NCBI RefSeq assembly: GCF_946479715.1
Contig: NZ_CAMLHF010000003.1
Location: forward strand, 1-64,000
Length of the DNA: 64,000 bases
Reading direction: 5' to 3'
Origin: an uncultured Pedobacter sp.
Lineage (GTDB): Bacteria; Bacteroidota; Bacteroidia; Sphingobacteriales; Sphingobacteriaceae
Each line of letters starts with the position of its first letter. Position 1 is the stretch's first letter. The translations under genes and the position numbers were made by a program. Of this stretch, positions 1 to 9,309 are shown piece by piece. The notes under the pieces were generated by a model. That model did not search any database. It saw only the letters and a list, made by a program, of their open reading frames with translations, and was not told the DNA's origin.

Positions 1-1
1 T

Positions 2-622
2 AGCGGATCTAAGAATTTCGGAACACAGACTCAGCAAAAACAGGAACTGGCGACTGAAGTATGCGCTGTACTGGCATTTTCTGCAATACAGAACAATGAT
101 AAGGTAGGTGTATTGTTTTTTAGTGATAAGGTAGAAAAATTCATCCCTCCTAAAAAGGGAAGAAGTCATATTTTGATGATCATCAGGGAACTGATAGATT
201 TTAAACCTCAGAACAGAGGCACAAATGTAGCTGAAGCTTTAAGGTACTTTACCAGCGCTATTAACAAGAGATGCACTTCCTTTCTGATCTCTGATTTTAT
301 GAGTAATTCTTTTGAGAATGAACTTAAAATAGCCAATAGAAAACACGATCTTATCGCACTTAGGTTATATGACTTACATGAGGAAGAATTTCCGAACCTG
401 GGGCTTATCCCTGTTAGGGATGAAGAAACCGGTGAGTACGAGTGGGTAAACACAGGGGATAAACGTGTTAGGCAGGCTTATAAAGTTGCAGCAATGGAAA
501 GAAACGGGAAATTAGAAGATCTTTTTAAGAGATCAGGAGTAGATTTTACGAAAATAGGAACCCATCAGTCATATATTAAACCATTAATGACATTATTTAA
601 AAAACGCGAAGCCAGAAGGTAG
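2..622 (+). CDS. DUF58 domain protein, 3' part (5' end outside window)
   Basis: The frame is open from the left edge, so the gene begins upstream and only about the last 206 residues are seen. The first residues read SGSKNFGTQ, matching the metal-site serine motif of the von Willebrand A-like fold of DUF58 proteins. The piece continues with the usual strand-helix pattern and a basic C-terminus. DUF58 proteins are normally encoded between a MoxR-type AAA ATPase and bat genes, and here the gene is followed 4 bases later by the next bat-operon gene. The role is inferred to be chaperone-like or assembly-related with MoxR; the substrate is unknown. An internal TTG at 113 is not the true start, because the reading frame and conserved sequence extend upstream of it. 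Confidence 0.85.
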   Translation, partial: SGSKNFGTQTQQKQELATEVCAVLAFSAIQNNDKVGVLFFSDKVEKFIPPKKGRSHILMIIRELIDFKPQNRGTNVAEALRYFTSAINKRCTSFLISDFMSNSFENELKIANRKHDLIALRLYDLHEEEFPNLGLIPVRDEETGEYEWVNTGDKRVRQAYKVAAMERNGKLEDLFKRSGVDFTKIGTHQSYIKPLMTLFKKREARR

Positions 623-626
623 GGAT

Positions 627-1598
627 ATGAAGCAATATTTTAATTTTAGCTGGTGTTTAATACTATGCCTGGCTTGCTTTACTTATAAAAGTAATGCTCA
701 GGATATAAAGGTAGAGGCTAAACTAGATAAGTCGACCATTGTTTTGGGAGACCAGACAATTTTGCGCTTAAGTGCCCGGTTGCCAGTAAATGACAAAATC
801 AGTTTTCCTGCATTGGCAGACACCATTTCATCTAAAATACAGATTGTTGAGGTAGGAAAAACAGATACTATAGCTGATAAGACTAATCCTAAAGTGGTTA
901 CAATTAGTCGCCAATATACAATCACTTCTTTTGATGCTGGATTGCAGGCCGTTCCGGCTTTCTTGTTCCAGGTAAATGCACAAAGCTTTAAAACGGATCC
1001 CTTGCCCTTACAGGTTACTGCTGTTGCTGTTGATACTACAAAGGCTATTTATGATATTAAACAGCCACTTGCTGTAAAATATTCCTTTTTAGACTGGTTA
1101 AGAGACCATTGGCAATGGGTAGTATTGTCGTTGGTGATAATTTTGCTTATTGCAGGCGTGATCTATTACCTATGGCAGAAAAGGAAGAACAAACCGGTTA
1201 AGGTAGAGATTAAGCCTTTGGTACCTGCAGATGTAACCGCATTAAATAAGCTTACCGTTTTAAGAGATAAAAAATTATGGCAGCAGGATGAGGTTAAGCA
1301 ATACCATATTGAACTTACTGATATATTGAGAGAGTATCTGGAAAAACGCTATCATGTTAAGGCACTTGAGCAAACCTCTGAAGAGATTTTTGCAGGTTTA
1401 AGACATATGGAAATTACAGATCAAAACCGAAGTAAATTACGTCAGATATTAATGCTGGCCGATCTTGTGAAGTTTGCTAAAGGGATACCTCTAAACGCAG
1501 AAAACGAGCAAAGTATCGAGAATGCCATCAGTTTTGTAACCAACACTAAAGAGATTAATCAATTACCCGATAATAAAGCGCAAAATGAAACTGTTTAG
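627..1598 (+). CDS. bat-operon membrane protein of unknown function
   Basis: This 323-residue protein has a signal peptide (about residues 1-24, ending SNAQ), an extracytoplasmic beta-rich region to about residue 160, one membrane segment (about 164-184, rich in V, L and I) and a cytoplasmic tail of about 140 residues. The tail contains a helical stretch with EYLEKRYHVKALEQTSEEI. BatD-like proteins share this design of periplasmic beta domain plus membrane segment plus small helical domain, but this protein is half their size. It lies between the DUF58 gene and batA and overlaps batA by 14 bases, which implies translational coupling. I do not recognise a biochemical function. A role in the MoxR/Bat envelope complex is inferred from position only. 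Confidence 0.8.
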   Translation: MKQYFNFSWCLILCLACFTYKSNAQDIKVEAKLDKSTIVLGDQTILRLSARLPVNDKISFPALADTISSKIQIVEVGKTDTIADKTNPKVVTISRQYTITSFDAGLQAVPAFLFQVNAQSFKTDPLPLQVTAVAVDTTKAIYDIKQPLAVKYSFLDWLRDHWQWVVLSLVIILLIAGVIYYLWQKRKNKPVKVEIKPLVPADVTALNKLTVLRDKKLWQQDEVKQYHIELTDILREYLEKRYHVKALEQTSEEIFAGLRHMEITDQNRSKLRQILMLADLVKFAKGIPLNAENEQSIENAISFVTNTKEINQLPDNKAQNETV

Positions 1599-2589
1599 TG
1601 GAATCGAATTTGCTAACCCAGGGTTTTTCTGGTTATTACTGCTGGTACCTTTAATGATTGCCTGGTACATCTGGCGCAATAAGAAGCTTCAGGGTACAAT
1701 GCGCATATCGTCTGTTAAGGCCTTTATGGGGGTTAAGAAAAGCGGGTATGGTGTTTTAAGGCATTATAGCATTGCATTGAAATCATTAGCCCTTATTGCA
1801 ATAATTGTAGGATTGGCCAGGCCCCAAAGTGCATTAAGCTGGCAAAATACAACAACAGAGGGAATAGATATTGTTATTGCTACCGATATTTCAGGAAGTA
1901 TGCTTTCTGAAGATTTAAAGCCAAACAGGCTGGAAGCAGGAAAAAATATTGCCATAGACTTTATAAAAGACAGACCGGATGACCGGATTGGTCTTGTGGT
2001 ATTTAGTGGCGAAAGTTTTACGCAATGCCCGCTTACAATTGACCATGATGTATTAATTAACTTATTTAAAGGAATTAATAATGGAATGATTGAAGATGGA
2101 ACAGCGATAGGAATGGGACTCGCAACAGCTGTTAATCGCCTAAAAGATAGCGAGGCAAAAAGTAAGGTGGTTATTTTACTTACGGATGGGTCTAACACGG
2201 GTGGTTCAATACCTCCGGTAACTGCGGCTGAAATTGCCAAACAAATGAACGTACGTGTTTATACAGTTGGGGTGGGTACTAAAGGATATGCACCTTATCC
2301 TGTAAAGACACCTTTTGGTATACAGTATCAGCAAGTTCCTGTAACCATTGATGAAGGAACGCTTTCCAGTATCGCAAAAATTACCGGGGGTAAGTACTTC
2401 CGTGCTACAAATAACGATAAGCTAAAAGAGATTTATCAGCAAATTGATCAACTGGAAAAAGCAAAGATCGCTGTTACCCAGTATCATAAGAAAACAGAGC
2501 GGTTTTTGCCTTTTGCATTGATTGCGCTAGCTCTTTTGCTGGTTGAATTTGGATTAAGAAATACATTGTTTAAAGGAGCTTTAACTTAA
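1585..2589 (+). CDS. batA: BatA-type von Willebrand A membrane protein
   Basis: The protein has 334 residues. Two hydrophobic segments lie near the N-terminus (about 10-28 and 62-78) and one at the C-terminus (about 308-327), enclosing a VWA domain with an intact metal-ion-dependent adhesion motif D-x-S-x-S at D101, S103 and S105, followed by the conserved T and the LLTDGSNTGG segment. Length and topology match BatA of Bacteroides. Family knowledge: Bat proteins were linked to aerotolerance and stress survival in Bacteroides and Leptospira, and are thought to form a periplasm-facing complex. The start overlaps the preceding gene, and batB begins 3 bases after the stop, so the genes form one operon. 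Confidence 0.9.
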   Translation: MKLFSGIEFANPGFFWLLLLVPLMIAWYIWRNKKLQGTMRISSVKAFMGVKKSGYGVLRHYSIALKSLALIAIIVGLARPQSALSWQNTTTEGIDIVIATDISGSMLSEDLKPNRLEAGKNIAIDFIKDRPDDRIGLVVFSGESFTQCPLTIDHDVLINLFKGINNGMIEDGTAIGMGLATAVNRLKDSEAKSKVVILLTDGSNTGGSIPPVTAAEIAKQMNVRVYTVGVGTKGYAPYPVKTPFGIQYQQVPVTIDEGTLSSIAKITGGKYFRATNNDKLKEIYQQIDQLEKAKIAVTQYHKKTERFLPFALIALALLLVEFGLRNTLFKGALT

Positions 2590-2592
2590 TAT

Positions 2593-3630
2593 ATGTTACG
2601 TTTTGAACACATAGCGTTTTTATGGGGGCTTGCTGCCATTCCATTGTTTATCCTGATTTTTTTTCTGGTGCGCCGGTGGAAAAGAAAGGCGCTGGCCAGT
2701 CTTGGTGATAAAGCTACAGTCAAGAAAATGATCCCAGAGGTTTCTTTTACCAGACCGGGATTAAAGTTTATCTTTTTTACGGTTGCTTTTGCATCTTTAG
2801 TTATTGGTGCTGCCAATCCGCAGATTGGAACTAAGGTGGAAGAAGGTAAAAAGAGCGGTGCTGATTTAATGATCCTGCTGGATGTTTCTAATAGTATGCT
2901 TGCGGGAGATCTTTCCCCGAACCGACTTGAAAATGCAAAAAGGGCAATATCACAGTTGATTGATAACCTGCATAACGACAGGATAGGAATTATCATTTTT
3001 GCTGGAGAAGCTTATGTTCAATTGCCCATAACAACTGATTATTCTGCTGCTAAATTGTTCCTGAATAACATTAGCACAGATATCGTTCCAACACAAGGAA
3101 CTGCAATTGGTGCCGCAATTGATATGGGTATGAAATCTTTTGATTTTGTAAATGGAACAAGTAAAGCAATGGTATTGATGACTGATGGAGAGAATTTTGA
3201 GGATGATGCTATTGCTTCTGCAAAAAGAGCAACCGAAAAAAATGTTGCAATACATGTTATCGGCCTTGGCTCTGTTGAAGGCGCTCCGGTTCCGATTTAT
3301 CAAAATGGCAATCCTACAGGTTTTAGAAAAGATGAGAAGGGGCAGACGGTTATCACAAAGCTAAATGAGCAAATGTGTAAGGAGATTTCTGAAGCTGGTA
3401 ACGGTGTTTATGTAAGGGCCTCGAATGCGAATAGTGGATTGGGAATTGTGATGAATCAGATCAGTAAAATGGAGCAAAAGACATTTGACAGTAAAGTGTT
3501 TAAGAATTATGAAGACAGGTTCCAGTTTTTCCTTGGGTTTGCTTTAATACTATTGGTTATAGAATTCTTTATCTCAAGTAAGAAGAACCTGAAATTAAGT
3601 GAGTTGAATTTGTTTGAAGTAAGAAAATAA
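2593..3630 (+). CDS. batB: BatB-type von Willebrand A membrane protein
   Basis: This 345-residue paralogue of BatA has the same architecture: membrane segments at about 7-26 and 57-74, a VWA domain with D-x-S-x-S at D97, S99 and S101 (DVSNS) and a MTDGENFED segment, then a C-terminal membrane helix (about 309-328) and short cytoplasmic tail. It probably pairs with BatA in the same membrane complex (inference from family). The stop TAA and the batC start ATG share a base (TAATG), so translation is likely coupled. The opposite-strand open frames here are shadows. Confidence 0.9.
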   Translation: MLRFEHIAFLWGLAAIPLFILIFFLVRRWKRKALASLGDKATVKKMIPEVSFTRPGLKFIFFTVAFASLVIGAANPQIGTKVEEGKKSGADLMILLDVSNSMLAGDLSPNRLENAKRAISQLIDNLHNDRIGIIIFAGEAYVQLPITTDYSAAKLFLNNISTDIVPTQGTAIGAAIDMGMKSFDFVNGTSKAMVLMTDGENFEDDAIASAKRATEKNVAIHVIGLGSVEGAPVPIYQNGNPTGFRKDEKGQTVITKLNEQMCKEISEAGNGVYVRASNANSGLGIVMNQISKMEQKTFDSKVFKNYEDRFQFFLGFALILLVIEFFISSKKNLKLSELNLFEVRK

Positions 3631-4379
3631 TGAAGCAGTTTATCATCATCATATCTATATTATTACAAGGCACTTTGCTTTTTGCTCAGAAAGAGAAGAA
3701 GTATATCCATAAGGGGAATCAGCTGTATCAGGAAAAGAAATATGCTGAGGCTGAGGCAAGCTACAGGGAATCGGTAGATAAATCGAAGGCTTCTGTAGAA
3801 GGAAACTTTAATCTTGGTGATGCCTTGTATAAGCAAAAGAAATTTGATAATGCCGCTCAGAAGTTTACAGATATCGCATCCTCATCTGAGAATAGAGCGG
3901 TTAAGGCTAAGGCATATCACAATCTCGGCAATTCATTGTTAGAGTCTAAAAAGCTGGAAGAAAGTATTGAAGCCTATAAAAAATCATTGATCAACAATCC
4001 TAAAGATGATGAGACAAGGTATAATCTCGCTTATGCTCAGGAAAAGCTGAAGCAGCAACAGCAGCAACAGAATAAGGATAAAAACAAGGATAAAAATAAA
4101 AAGGATCAGGATAAAAAAGACCAGGATAAGAAAGACCAAAACAAAGATCAAAATAAGGATAATAAGGATCAGCAAAATAAAGATCAGCAGAACAAGGACA
4201 AGCAGGATCGGGATAAAAAGGACCAGAAAGATGGGCAACAGCCACAACCTGATAAATTGTCAAAAGAAGATGCTGAAAGAATGCTTGAAGCCTTAAAGAA
4301 CGAGGAAAAGAACACGCAGGATAAGCTGAAAAATAAAAAAGCTAAAGGTGTAAAAGGCCGTATTGTTAAAGATTGGTAG
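3630..4379 (+). CDS. batC: BatC-type TPR protein with charged repeat tail
   Basis: The 249-residue protein has a signal peptide (about 1-19, ending LLFAQ), then tetratricopeptide-like repeats (about 23-145; for example the GNLGD and YNLAYAQEKL segments typical of TPR helices). A low-complexity tract of K, D, Q and N follows (about 143-205) and then a KLSKEDAERMLEAL helix. BatC proteins are secreted TPR adaptors in the bat operon. The repeat tract is encoded by near-tandem AAGGATAAAAAC/CAGGATAAAAAA-type units at about 4072-4230 and could vary in length between strains. The partner is presumably BatB or BatD (inference). Confidence 0.87.
   Translation: MKQFIIIISILLQGTLLFAQKEKKYIHKGNQLYQEKKYAEAEASYRESVDKSKASVEGNFNLGDALYKQKKFDNAAQKFTDIASSSENRAVKAKAYHNLGNSLLESKKLEESIEAYKKSLINNPKDDETRYNLAYAQEKLKQQQQQQNKDKNKDKNKKDQDKKDQDKKDQNKDQNKDNKDQQNKDQQNKDKQDRDKKDQKDGQQPQPDKLSKEDAERMLEALKNEEKNTQDKLKNKKAKGVKGRIVKDW
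4072..4230 (+). repeat. Low-complexity KDKN/KDQ codon repeat inside batC
   Basis: Degenerate purine-rich repeats of 6-15 bases encode alternating Lys-Asp-Lys/Gln/Asn. Such tracts are prone to slippage, and copy number may differ among relatives. The long open frames seen on the opposite strand here are artefacts of this composition. Confidence 0.7.
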
Positions 4380-4393
4380 ACTGAGTATTTTTG
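4363..4393 (+). promoter_or_regulatory. Candidate internal promoter ahead of batD
   Basis: TTG at 4363-4365, 20 bases, then TATTTTTG at 4386-4393 matches the Bacteroidota TTG-N19/20-TAnnTTTG promoter pattern. It lies at the end of batC and 7 bases before the batD ATG, so any transcript from it would have almost no leader. The 21-base batC-batD gap is the widest in the operon, which fits an extra promoter. Confidence 0.4.
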
Positions 4394-4400
4394 CGCTAAA

Positions 4401-6233
4401 ATGAAAATGAAACACTATATATTGTCGGTATTACTGCTGTGGACAAGCACCTTGTTTGCCAATGGAATAAAACCAGGCGCACAGGATGTAAAAGTTACCG
4501 CAACGGTAAGTAAAAGTGTGGTGGGTACAGGAGAGGCATTTGAAATTAGTTTTTCTGTAAATGGAAATATAGAATCGTTTAACCCGCCAGCACTTAATGG
4601 TTTTCAGGTTGTAGGAGGACCAAATCAATCCTCAAGTTATTCATCTATTAATGGAAACACAACGGCCAGTATGTCTATAAGTTATGATCTGGTAGGCGTT
4701 AAAGAAGGTGAATATATTATAGGACCGGCACTTGTTGTTGTTAATGGAAAACAGGTTAAATCAAATTCTGTTAAAATAAGAGTGGTAAAGGGTAAGGCTG
4801 TACCTCAGGGCAATCAGCGGAATGCGGCACCTCAGGGAGATAAGGTTGCAGAAGGAAATAGTACAGATATTTCAAAACGATTATTCCTTAGAGCGGTTGC
4901 AAATAAAACCAATGTTTATATAGGAGAGCAGTTTTCTGTTTCTTATAAATTGTACACCAATATTGATCTGGTAGACAATGCACTTGATAAATTGCCGGAT
5001 TTTAATGGTTTCTGGAGTCAGGAGATCAAAAACAACAGCCAAAATGTACAGTGGGAGATTGAAAGTTATAATGGTGAAAAATATCATGTTGCAACCCTTA
5101 AACAGATTATTCTTTTTCCGGAGCGGTTTGGCAAGCTCACGCTCGATCCTTTGGCGATGACTTTTGTGGTAAGGCAAGCTGCACCTTCAAATGATCCTAT
5201 TGAACAGTTTTTTGGAGGTTCTTATAAGGATACAAAATACAAGATTAAAAGTACACCCATTACCATTAATGTGAAACCTTTGCCGGAAGCAGGCAAACCA
5301 GAAGGTTTTAACGGGGCTGTTGGAAACTTTTCTATTGGGGCTAACTTAGATAAATCATCAGTTAAAGCCAATGAAGCATTAAACTATACCCTTAAAATTA
5401 CCGGATCTGGTAATTTAAAGTTGTTAAAGGCTCCGGAATTGACCCTTCCGGCAGATATAGAAAAGTATGATCCGAAGGTAAATGACGATATTAAAGAGAC
5501 CATGGGCGGAGTTTCAGGCAGCAGAGAATATAGCTTCCTGCTTATTCCAAGGCACGAAGGGAATTATACCATTGAGCCATTAAAGTTTTCTTACTTTAAT
5601 CCGGTTACAGGAAGATATGTGAGCCTCACCTCCGGATCATTTCCTGTGAAGGTTGCAAAAGGTGATCCAGGTTCAAATGTCACAGCATATGCAACAGGCG
5701 GGCAGCAGGATGTTAAAATGCTGGCAAAAGATATTGCTTATATTAAAACAGGAAACCCTGGTTTAACAAAAGATGGAGAAGGTTTCTATGGCTCAGCTTT
5801 ATATTATGTACTCCTTTGCACAGGGCCAGTTTTATTTTTAGCGGCATTTGGGTATAGAAAATGGTATAGAGAAAATAACAGTGATGTTGTGAAAGTTAAA
5901 GGGAGAAATGCCAATAAGATTGCTGCAAAACATTTGGCAAATGCACAGAAGCAAATGATCAGTGGAGATAAAAAAGTTTTTTATGAGGATGTTTACCGAG
6001 GGCTCTATGGCTATTTAAGCGATAAATTAAATATCTCGGCTGCGGATTTAAATAAAGAAAACATTAGGGAACAACTGAAGTTAAAGGCTGTTAATGAATC
6101 CATAATTGATCAATTAACGGAAACGCTGGACCTTTGCGAAATGGCGAGATATGCACCTATTTCGGGCATATCTGAGCAGGAAGTATTTGATAAGGCGAAA
6201 ACTATTATTAATGATATTGAAGACAATGCATAA
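4401..6233 (+). CDS. batD: BatD family membrane protein
   Basis: The 610-residue protein has a signal peptide (about 1-20, ending LFANG) and a long extracytoplasmic region with repeated Ig-like beta domains. These include the characteristic VSVGTGEAFEISFSVNG-type opening and a second copy near residue 310 (SSVKANEALNYTLKITGSGNLK). A membrane helix (about 465-483) and a cytoplasmic helical domain follow. This matches the BatD (oxygen-tolerance protein) family in length and layout. It is probably the large periplasmic scaffold of the Bat complex (inference). The stop overlaps the batE start by 8 bases. Confidence 0.9.
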   Translation: MKMKHYILSVLLLWTSTLFANGIKPGAQDVKVTATVSKSVVGTGEAFEISFSVNGNIESFNPPALNGFQVVGGPNQSSSYSSINGNTTASMSISYDLVGVKEGEYIIGPALVVVNGKQVKSNSVKIRVVKGKAVPQGNQRNAAPQGDKVAEGNSTDISKRLFLRAVANKTNVYIGEQFSVSYKLYTNIDLVDNALDKLPDFNGFWSQEIKNNSQNVQWEIESYNGEKYHVATLKQIILFPERFGKLTLDPLAMTFVVRQAAPSNDPIEQFFGGSYKDTKYKIKSTPITINVKPLPEAGKPEGFNGAVGNFSIGANLDKSSVKANEALNYTLKITGSGNLKLLKAPELTLPADIEKYDPKVNDDIKETMGGVSGSREYSFLLIPRHEGNYTIEPLKFSYFNPVTGRYVSLTSGSFPVKVAKGDPGSNVTAYATGGQQDVKMLAKDIAYIKTGNPGLTKDGEGFYGSALYYVLLCTGPVLFLAAFGYRKWYRENNSDVVKVKGRNANKIAAKHLANAQKQMISGDKKVFYEDVYRGLYGYLSDKLNISAADLNKENIREQLKLKAVNESIIDQLTETLDLCEMARYAPISGISEQEVFDKAKTIINDIEDNA

Positions 6234-6999
6234 TCGCTTGAACCACTTTTTTTATAGTTTTATACTGCTGGTGATATCACCCTTGTTTTTATGTGCCAAG
6301 GGAAATCCGGAGGTGCTGTTTGCGAAGGGGAACAGTCAGTATGCGAAAGCACAATACAAAGAGGCTGCACAATCTTATCAGGAGGTATTAAATGAGGGGT
6401 ATAAATCGGCAGATGTATATTTCAATCTTGGCAATACCTATTATAAAATGGGAGAGATGGCCCCAGCTATTCTTTATTATGAAAAAGCATACAAGATTAC
6501 GCCAGGTGATCAGGAAATTAGTTTAAATCTTCAGCTTGCCAATTTAAAAATTGCTGATAAAATAGAAGCAGTGCCAGAGTTTTTTCTGGCAAAATGGTGG
6601 AAATCTTTTGTCCTCTTTTTTTCTGCGAAAGCATTATCTGTTTTTGCGGTTGTATTTTTATTATTGGGGTTTGCTTTATTGATTGTATATCTTTTTGCCA
6701 TTTCGATCTCAATTAAGAAACCGGCCTTCTACGCTGGTATTAGCTTACTTGTTCTGGGACTGTTGTCTGTTTTTATAGCAGGTACGCAAAGTGATTATCT
6801 TAACAGTAGCAGTCAGGCTATTGTATTTAATGGCACCGTGAATGTAAAGAGTGGTCCTGATGACAAGTCAAAGACACTTTTTGTTATCCATGAGGGAACC
6901 AAGGTTACCATTAAGCAAAACGATGACAACTGGATTAAAGTAGAGTTGCCTAATGGAAACATTGGTTGGATTGAAACGGTCGCAGTAAAGGAAATTTAA
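6226..6999 (+). CDS. batE: BatE-type TPR and SH3 membrane protein
   Basis: I place the start at the ATG at 6226, which overlaps the batD stop (ATGCATAA), rather than at 6151. From 6226 the protein opens with a normal signal peptide (MHNRLNHFFYSFILLVIS, cleavage near LCAKG). The 257 residues then show two TPR-like repeats (about 25-95), two adjacent membrane helices (about 126-150 and 160-183) and a C-terminal bacterial SH3-like domain (about 200-257, VNVKSGPDDKSKTLF...GWIETVAV). This is the usual BatE design. It is the last gene of the operon; the next gene is on the opposite strand 9 bases on. Confidence 0.87.
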   Translation: MHNRLNHFFYSFILLVISPLFLCAKGNPEVLFAKGNSQYAKAQYKEAAQSYQEVLNEGYKSADVYFNLGNTYYKMGEMAPAILYYEKAYKITPGDQEISLNLQLANLKIADKIEAVPEFFLAKWWKSFVLFFSAKALSVFAVVFLLLGFALLIVYLFAISISIKKPAFYAGISLLVLGLLSVFIAGTQSDYLNSSSQAIVFNGTVNVKSGPDDKSKTLFVIHEGTKVTIKQNDDNWIKVELPNGNIGWIETVAVKEI

Positions 7000-7008
7000 A
7001 ATCTTCCT

Positions 7009-7410
7009 CTACTTGGTTTCCGGATGTTCCTTTCCATTATGGCAGGTAATGCATGAAATTGCTAAAAGTGCCTTTCCATCTTTGTCTTTGCTGCCAATTG
7101 GGTGAAAATATTTTTTATTAATCTTCATCGTCATACGCATCATATCTCTTGCAGTTTCTTTTTCAGGTTTTTCATCGCTGGCAAAATCAAGTTTTTTAGG
7201 ATCGTCTTTCCTTGCAGCATGGCAGAAGTTACATTTTACTCCTAAAGCTGTTTTAAAGCCATCCATAACTTCCTTAAGTTGATCATGACTGATGTCTTTG
7301 GGAAGAACCTTTAGGTTTGTAGGCTTTTCGTCGGCCTGGGGCATAAATGCGCTCAGCATAACGACTGTACTTAACAATACAGATAATGTGATGGTTTTTT
7401 TGTAGGTCAT
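7009..7410 (-). CDS. Small secreted cytochrome c (reaction-centre cytochrome-like)
   Basis: The 133-residue protein has a signal peptide (about 1-26) and two haem-binding CxxCH motifs, CNFCH near residue 60 and CITCH near residue 121. The context LPKDISHDQLKEVMDGFKTALGVKCNFCHA is the pattern of small proteins related to the photosynthetic reaction-centre cytochrome c subunit family, common in non-phototrophic Bacteroidota. It is probably a periplasmic electron carrier; partners are unknown. It converges on batE with only 9 bases between stops, and I see no strong terminator in that gap. The 134 bases upstream of its start, up to the next gene, contain no clear TAnnTTTG box. Confidence 0.8.
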   Translation of the reverse strand: MTYKKTITLSVLLSTVVMLSAFMPQADEKPTNLKVLPKDISHDQLKEVMDGFKTALGVKCNFCHAARKDDPKKLDFASDEKPEKETARDMMRMTMKINKKYFHPIGSKDKDGKALLAISCITCHNGKEHPETK

Positions 7411-7544
7411 TTTGAGAAGTTTGATAAACTAATATACTAAATATCAATTAAAATATATTCAGGTAGAAGGGTTGAGAAGTATAATCGTTACAAAGAATTA
7501 TATTTACATCTTCTGATTACAACGGGACTATACAGTTAAATAAA

Positions 7545-9254
7545 ATGAAACATAAAAAACGCCTCTACTATTCTGCTATATTGATTTTAATTGTACTTAT
7601 TGGTAGTTTTCTATATTTCAAGCCGGCAATCAAAACAATGGTTGTTAATGAGTTTAGAGACAGGTCGTATGAAAAATTAGTTGGCGTATATGATGAAAAG
7701 AAAGAAGTTCCGTCTGACATCATAGACAACGTTAAACATATTTCGATCAAATGGAAATCTTTTGCATTAAGCTCTAATAAGAAAGCTTTGCAAAATACAA
7801 TAGTAGAAAATAAGAATGTTCTAATCACTATTGAGACCTGGCCAAGTTTTAATGCCGAAAGTACCTCTGTTCTTGATGAGGTTCTGAAAGGCAGTTATGA
7901 CAAAGAGATCAAAGCATTGGCAAATGTAGTGAACCTGAGTAAGGGATCTGTTTTTGTACGATGGAACCCGGAAATGGAAGTGCCTGTAAAACAATATCCC
8001 TGGCAGTACCAATCCCCATCAACATATATAGATGCATTTAACTACTTTTCGGATCATTTAAAAAAACTTGCTCCCAAGGTTAAAATTGTTTGGGCTCCTA
8101 CAGGATATCCCGGTGATTCAGAATTCTGGCCGGGAAAGAATAATGTTGATTTAATTAGTATTGTACTAGGTAGTGGTGGAGAAACATTATCAAACATTTA
8201 TCCTTCGGATTTATCTGATTTAGATAATTTAAGATTTAAGCTTCATAGACTCCGATTTATGGATAAGCCAGTATTTATTTTGTCTGCAGACGGAATGGGA
8301 AATGTTAAAAAAACAGATTCTCTTCTTAAAAAGATTGAAATAGAAAGAAGTTTATATAGAAATACCATTTATTCGAAAGAGAATTTAAATGAACCATTCA
8401 TTAACAATCAAATTAGGGATCACTTAGTTTTAGGAGTGTTCGATCCTATGAAGAGATTAATTTATGAACCTGAAATAAATGTAGAACATATATTTACCGA
8501 CTGGGGCGAAATACAGAGGGATGAGCTTCCAAAGAAATTTATGGATGCTATAAACCGAAAGCATGATGTTATTCTAACAATGGAGCCATGGAAAGACACA
8601 AGTAAAATTGTGGACTCCAATGTGCTTCAGAGCACTTTAAACGGGAAATATGATAAAGAGATTTCTAAACTTTATAACATCATTTCCAATGTTAAACAAA
8701 CGGTATATCTGCGTTGGGCACATGAAATGGAAATTCCTATTCATCGTTATTCATGGCAGAGCCAGGATCCGGTAGTATACATAAATTCATTCAGGTATTT
8801 TATGAATTTTTTGAAAGAAAAGCCTAAAAATATTCAAAGAGTTTGGGGGCCAGCGGGAGACAGAGGCTCGGCAGATTGGTATCCCGGTAACGATGTGGTA
8901 GATTATATCAGTATCGCAATATATGGTTTACCGGATAAAAATATTACTGATGAAAACATGCAGGAGGCTTTTAGTAACATATTTCAACGTAAAAGTTATA
9001 GAATGAGGTTCTTCAATAAACCAATATTTATAACTGAATTCGGCGTAAAGGGTTCAGAGAAATATCAGGATAAATGGCTAATAGATGCAGCAAAAACCAT
9101 TCAAAATAACAAGCAGATTTTTGGTGCATGTTACTTTAATTTATACGACAATCCAAAGGCATGGGGCCATATAAAAGCCCCTGATTGGAGCATAAGTAAA
9201 AACTCATTAAAGAAATTCAGTTCAGAACTGAAACAAAGTTTTACTTTAAAATAA
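7545..9254 (+). CDS. Membrane-anchored protein with two GH26-like domains
   Basis: The 569 residues comprise an N-terminal uncleaved membrane anchor (about 8-25) and two tandem GH26-like (beta-mannanase type, clan A barrel) domains at about 45-290 and 295-565. Domain 2 keeps the expected catalytic pair: H393-E394 in RWAHEMEIP (acid/base) and E498 in FITEFGVKG (nucleophile). Domain 1 keeps E143 but has NPE instead of HE, and has SADG at 247-250 where the nucleophile Glu should be, so it is probably inactive. The two downstream genes carry related modules, and all three run in the same direction. The likely role is cutting or binding a nascent exopolysaccharide at the outer face of the inner membrane (inference). 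The substrate is not known. Confidence 0.75.
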   Translation: MKHKKRLYYSAILILIVLIGSFLYFKPAIKTMVVNEFRDRSYEKLVGVYDEKKEVPSDIIDNVKHISIKWKSFALSSNKKALQNTIVENKNVLITIETWPSFNAESTSVLDEVLKGSYDKEIKALANVVNLSKGSVFVRWNPEMEVPVKQYPWQYQSPSTYIDAFNYFSDHLKKLAPKVKIVWAPTGYPGDSEFWPGKNNVDLISIVLGSGGETLSNIYPSDLSDLDNLRFKLHRLRFMDKPVFILSADGMGNVKKTDSLLKKIEIERSLYRNTIYSKENLNEPFINNQIRDHLVLGVFDPMKRLIYEPEINVEHIFTDWGEIQRDELPKKFMDAINRKHDVILTMEPWKDTSKIVDSNVLQSTLNGKYDKEISKLYNIISNVKQTVYLRWAHEMEIPIHRYSWQSQDPVVYINSFRYFMNFLKEKPKNIQRVWGPAGDRGSADWYPGNDVVDYISIAIYGLPDKNITDENMQEAFSNIFQRKSYRMRFFNKPIFITEFGVKGSEKYQDKWLIDAAKTIQNNKQIFGACYFNLYDNPKAWGHIKAPDWSISKNSLKKFSSELKQSFTLK

Positions 9255-9309
9255 TTAAGTTTTAAGTGTTTGCAGGGATTTGTTATATTTAGCGTATTAT
9301 AAACTTGGG

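Noticed and set aside
3984..4263. Two long leftward open frames opposite batC
   Set aside because: They arise from the purine-rich repeat on the coding strand, giving runs of Leu, Ile and Phe or Pro and Tyr; there is no start context and they overlap a clear gene.
6151..6225. Upstream extension of batE
   Set aside because: It would lie fully inside batD, and the signal peptide begins only at ATG 6226.
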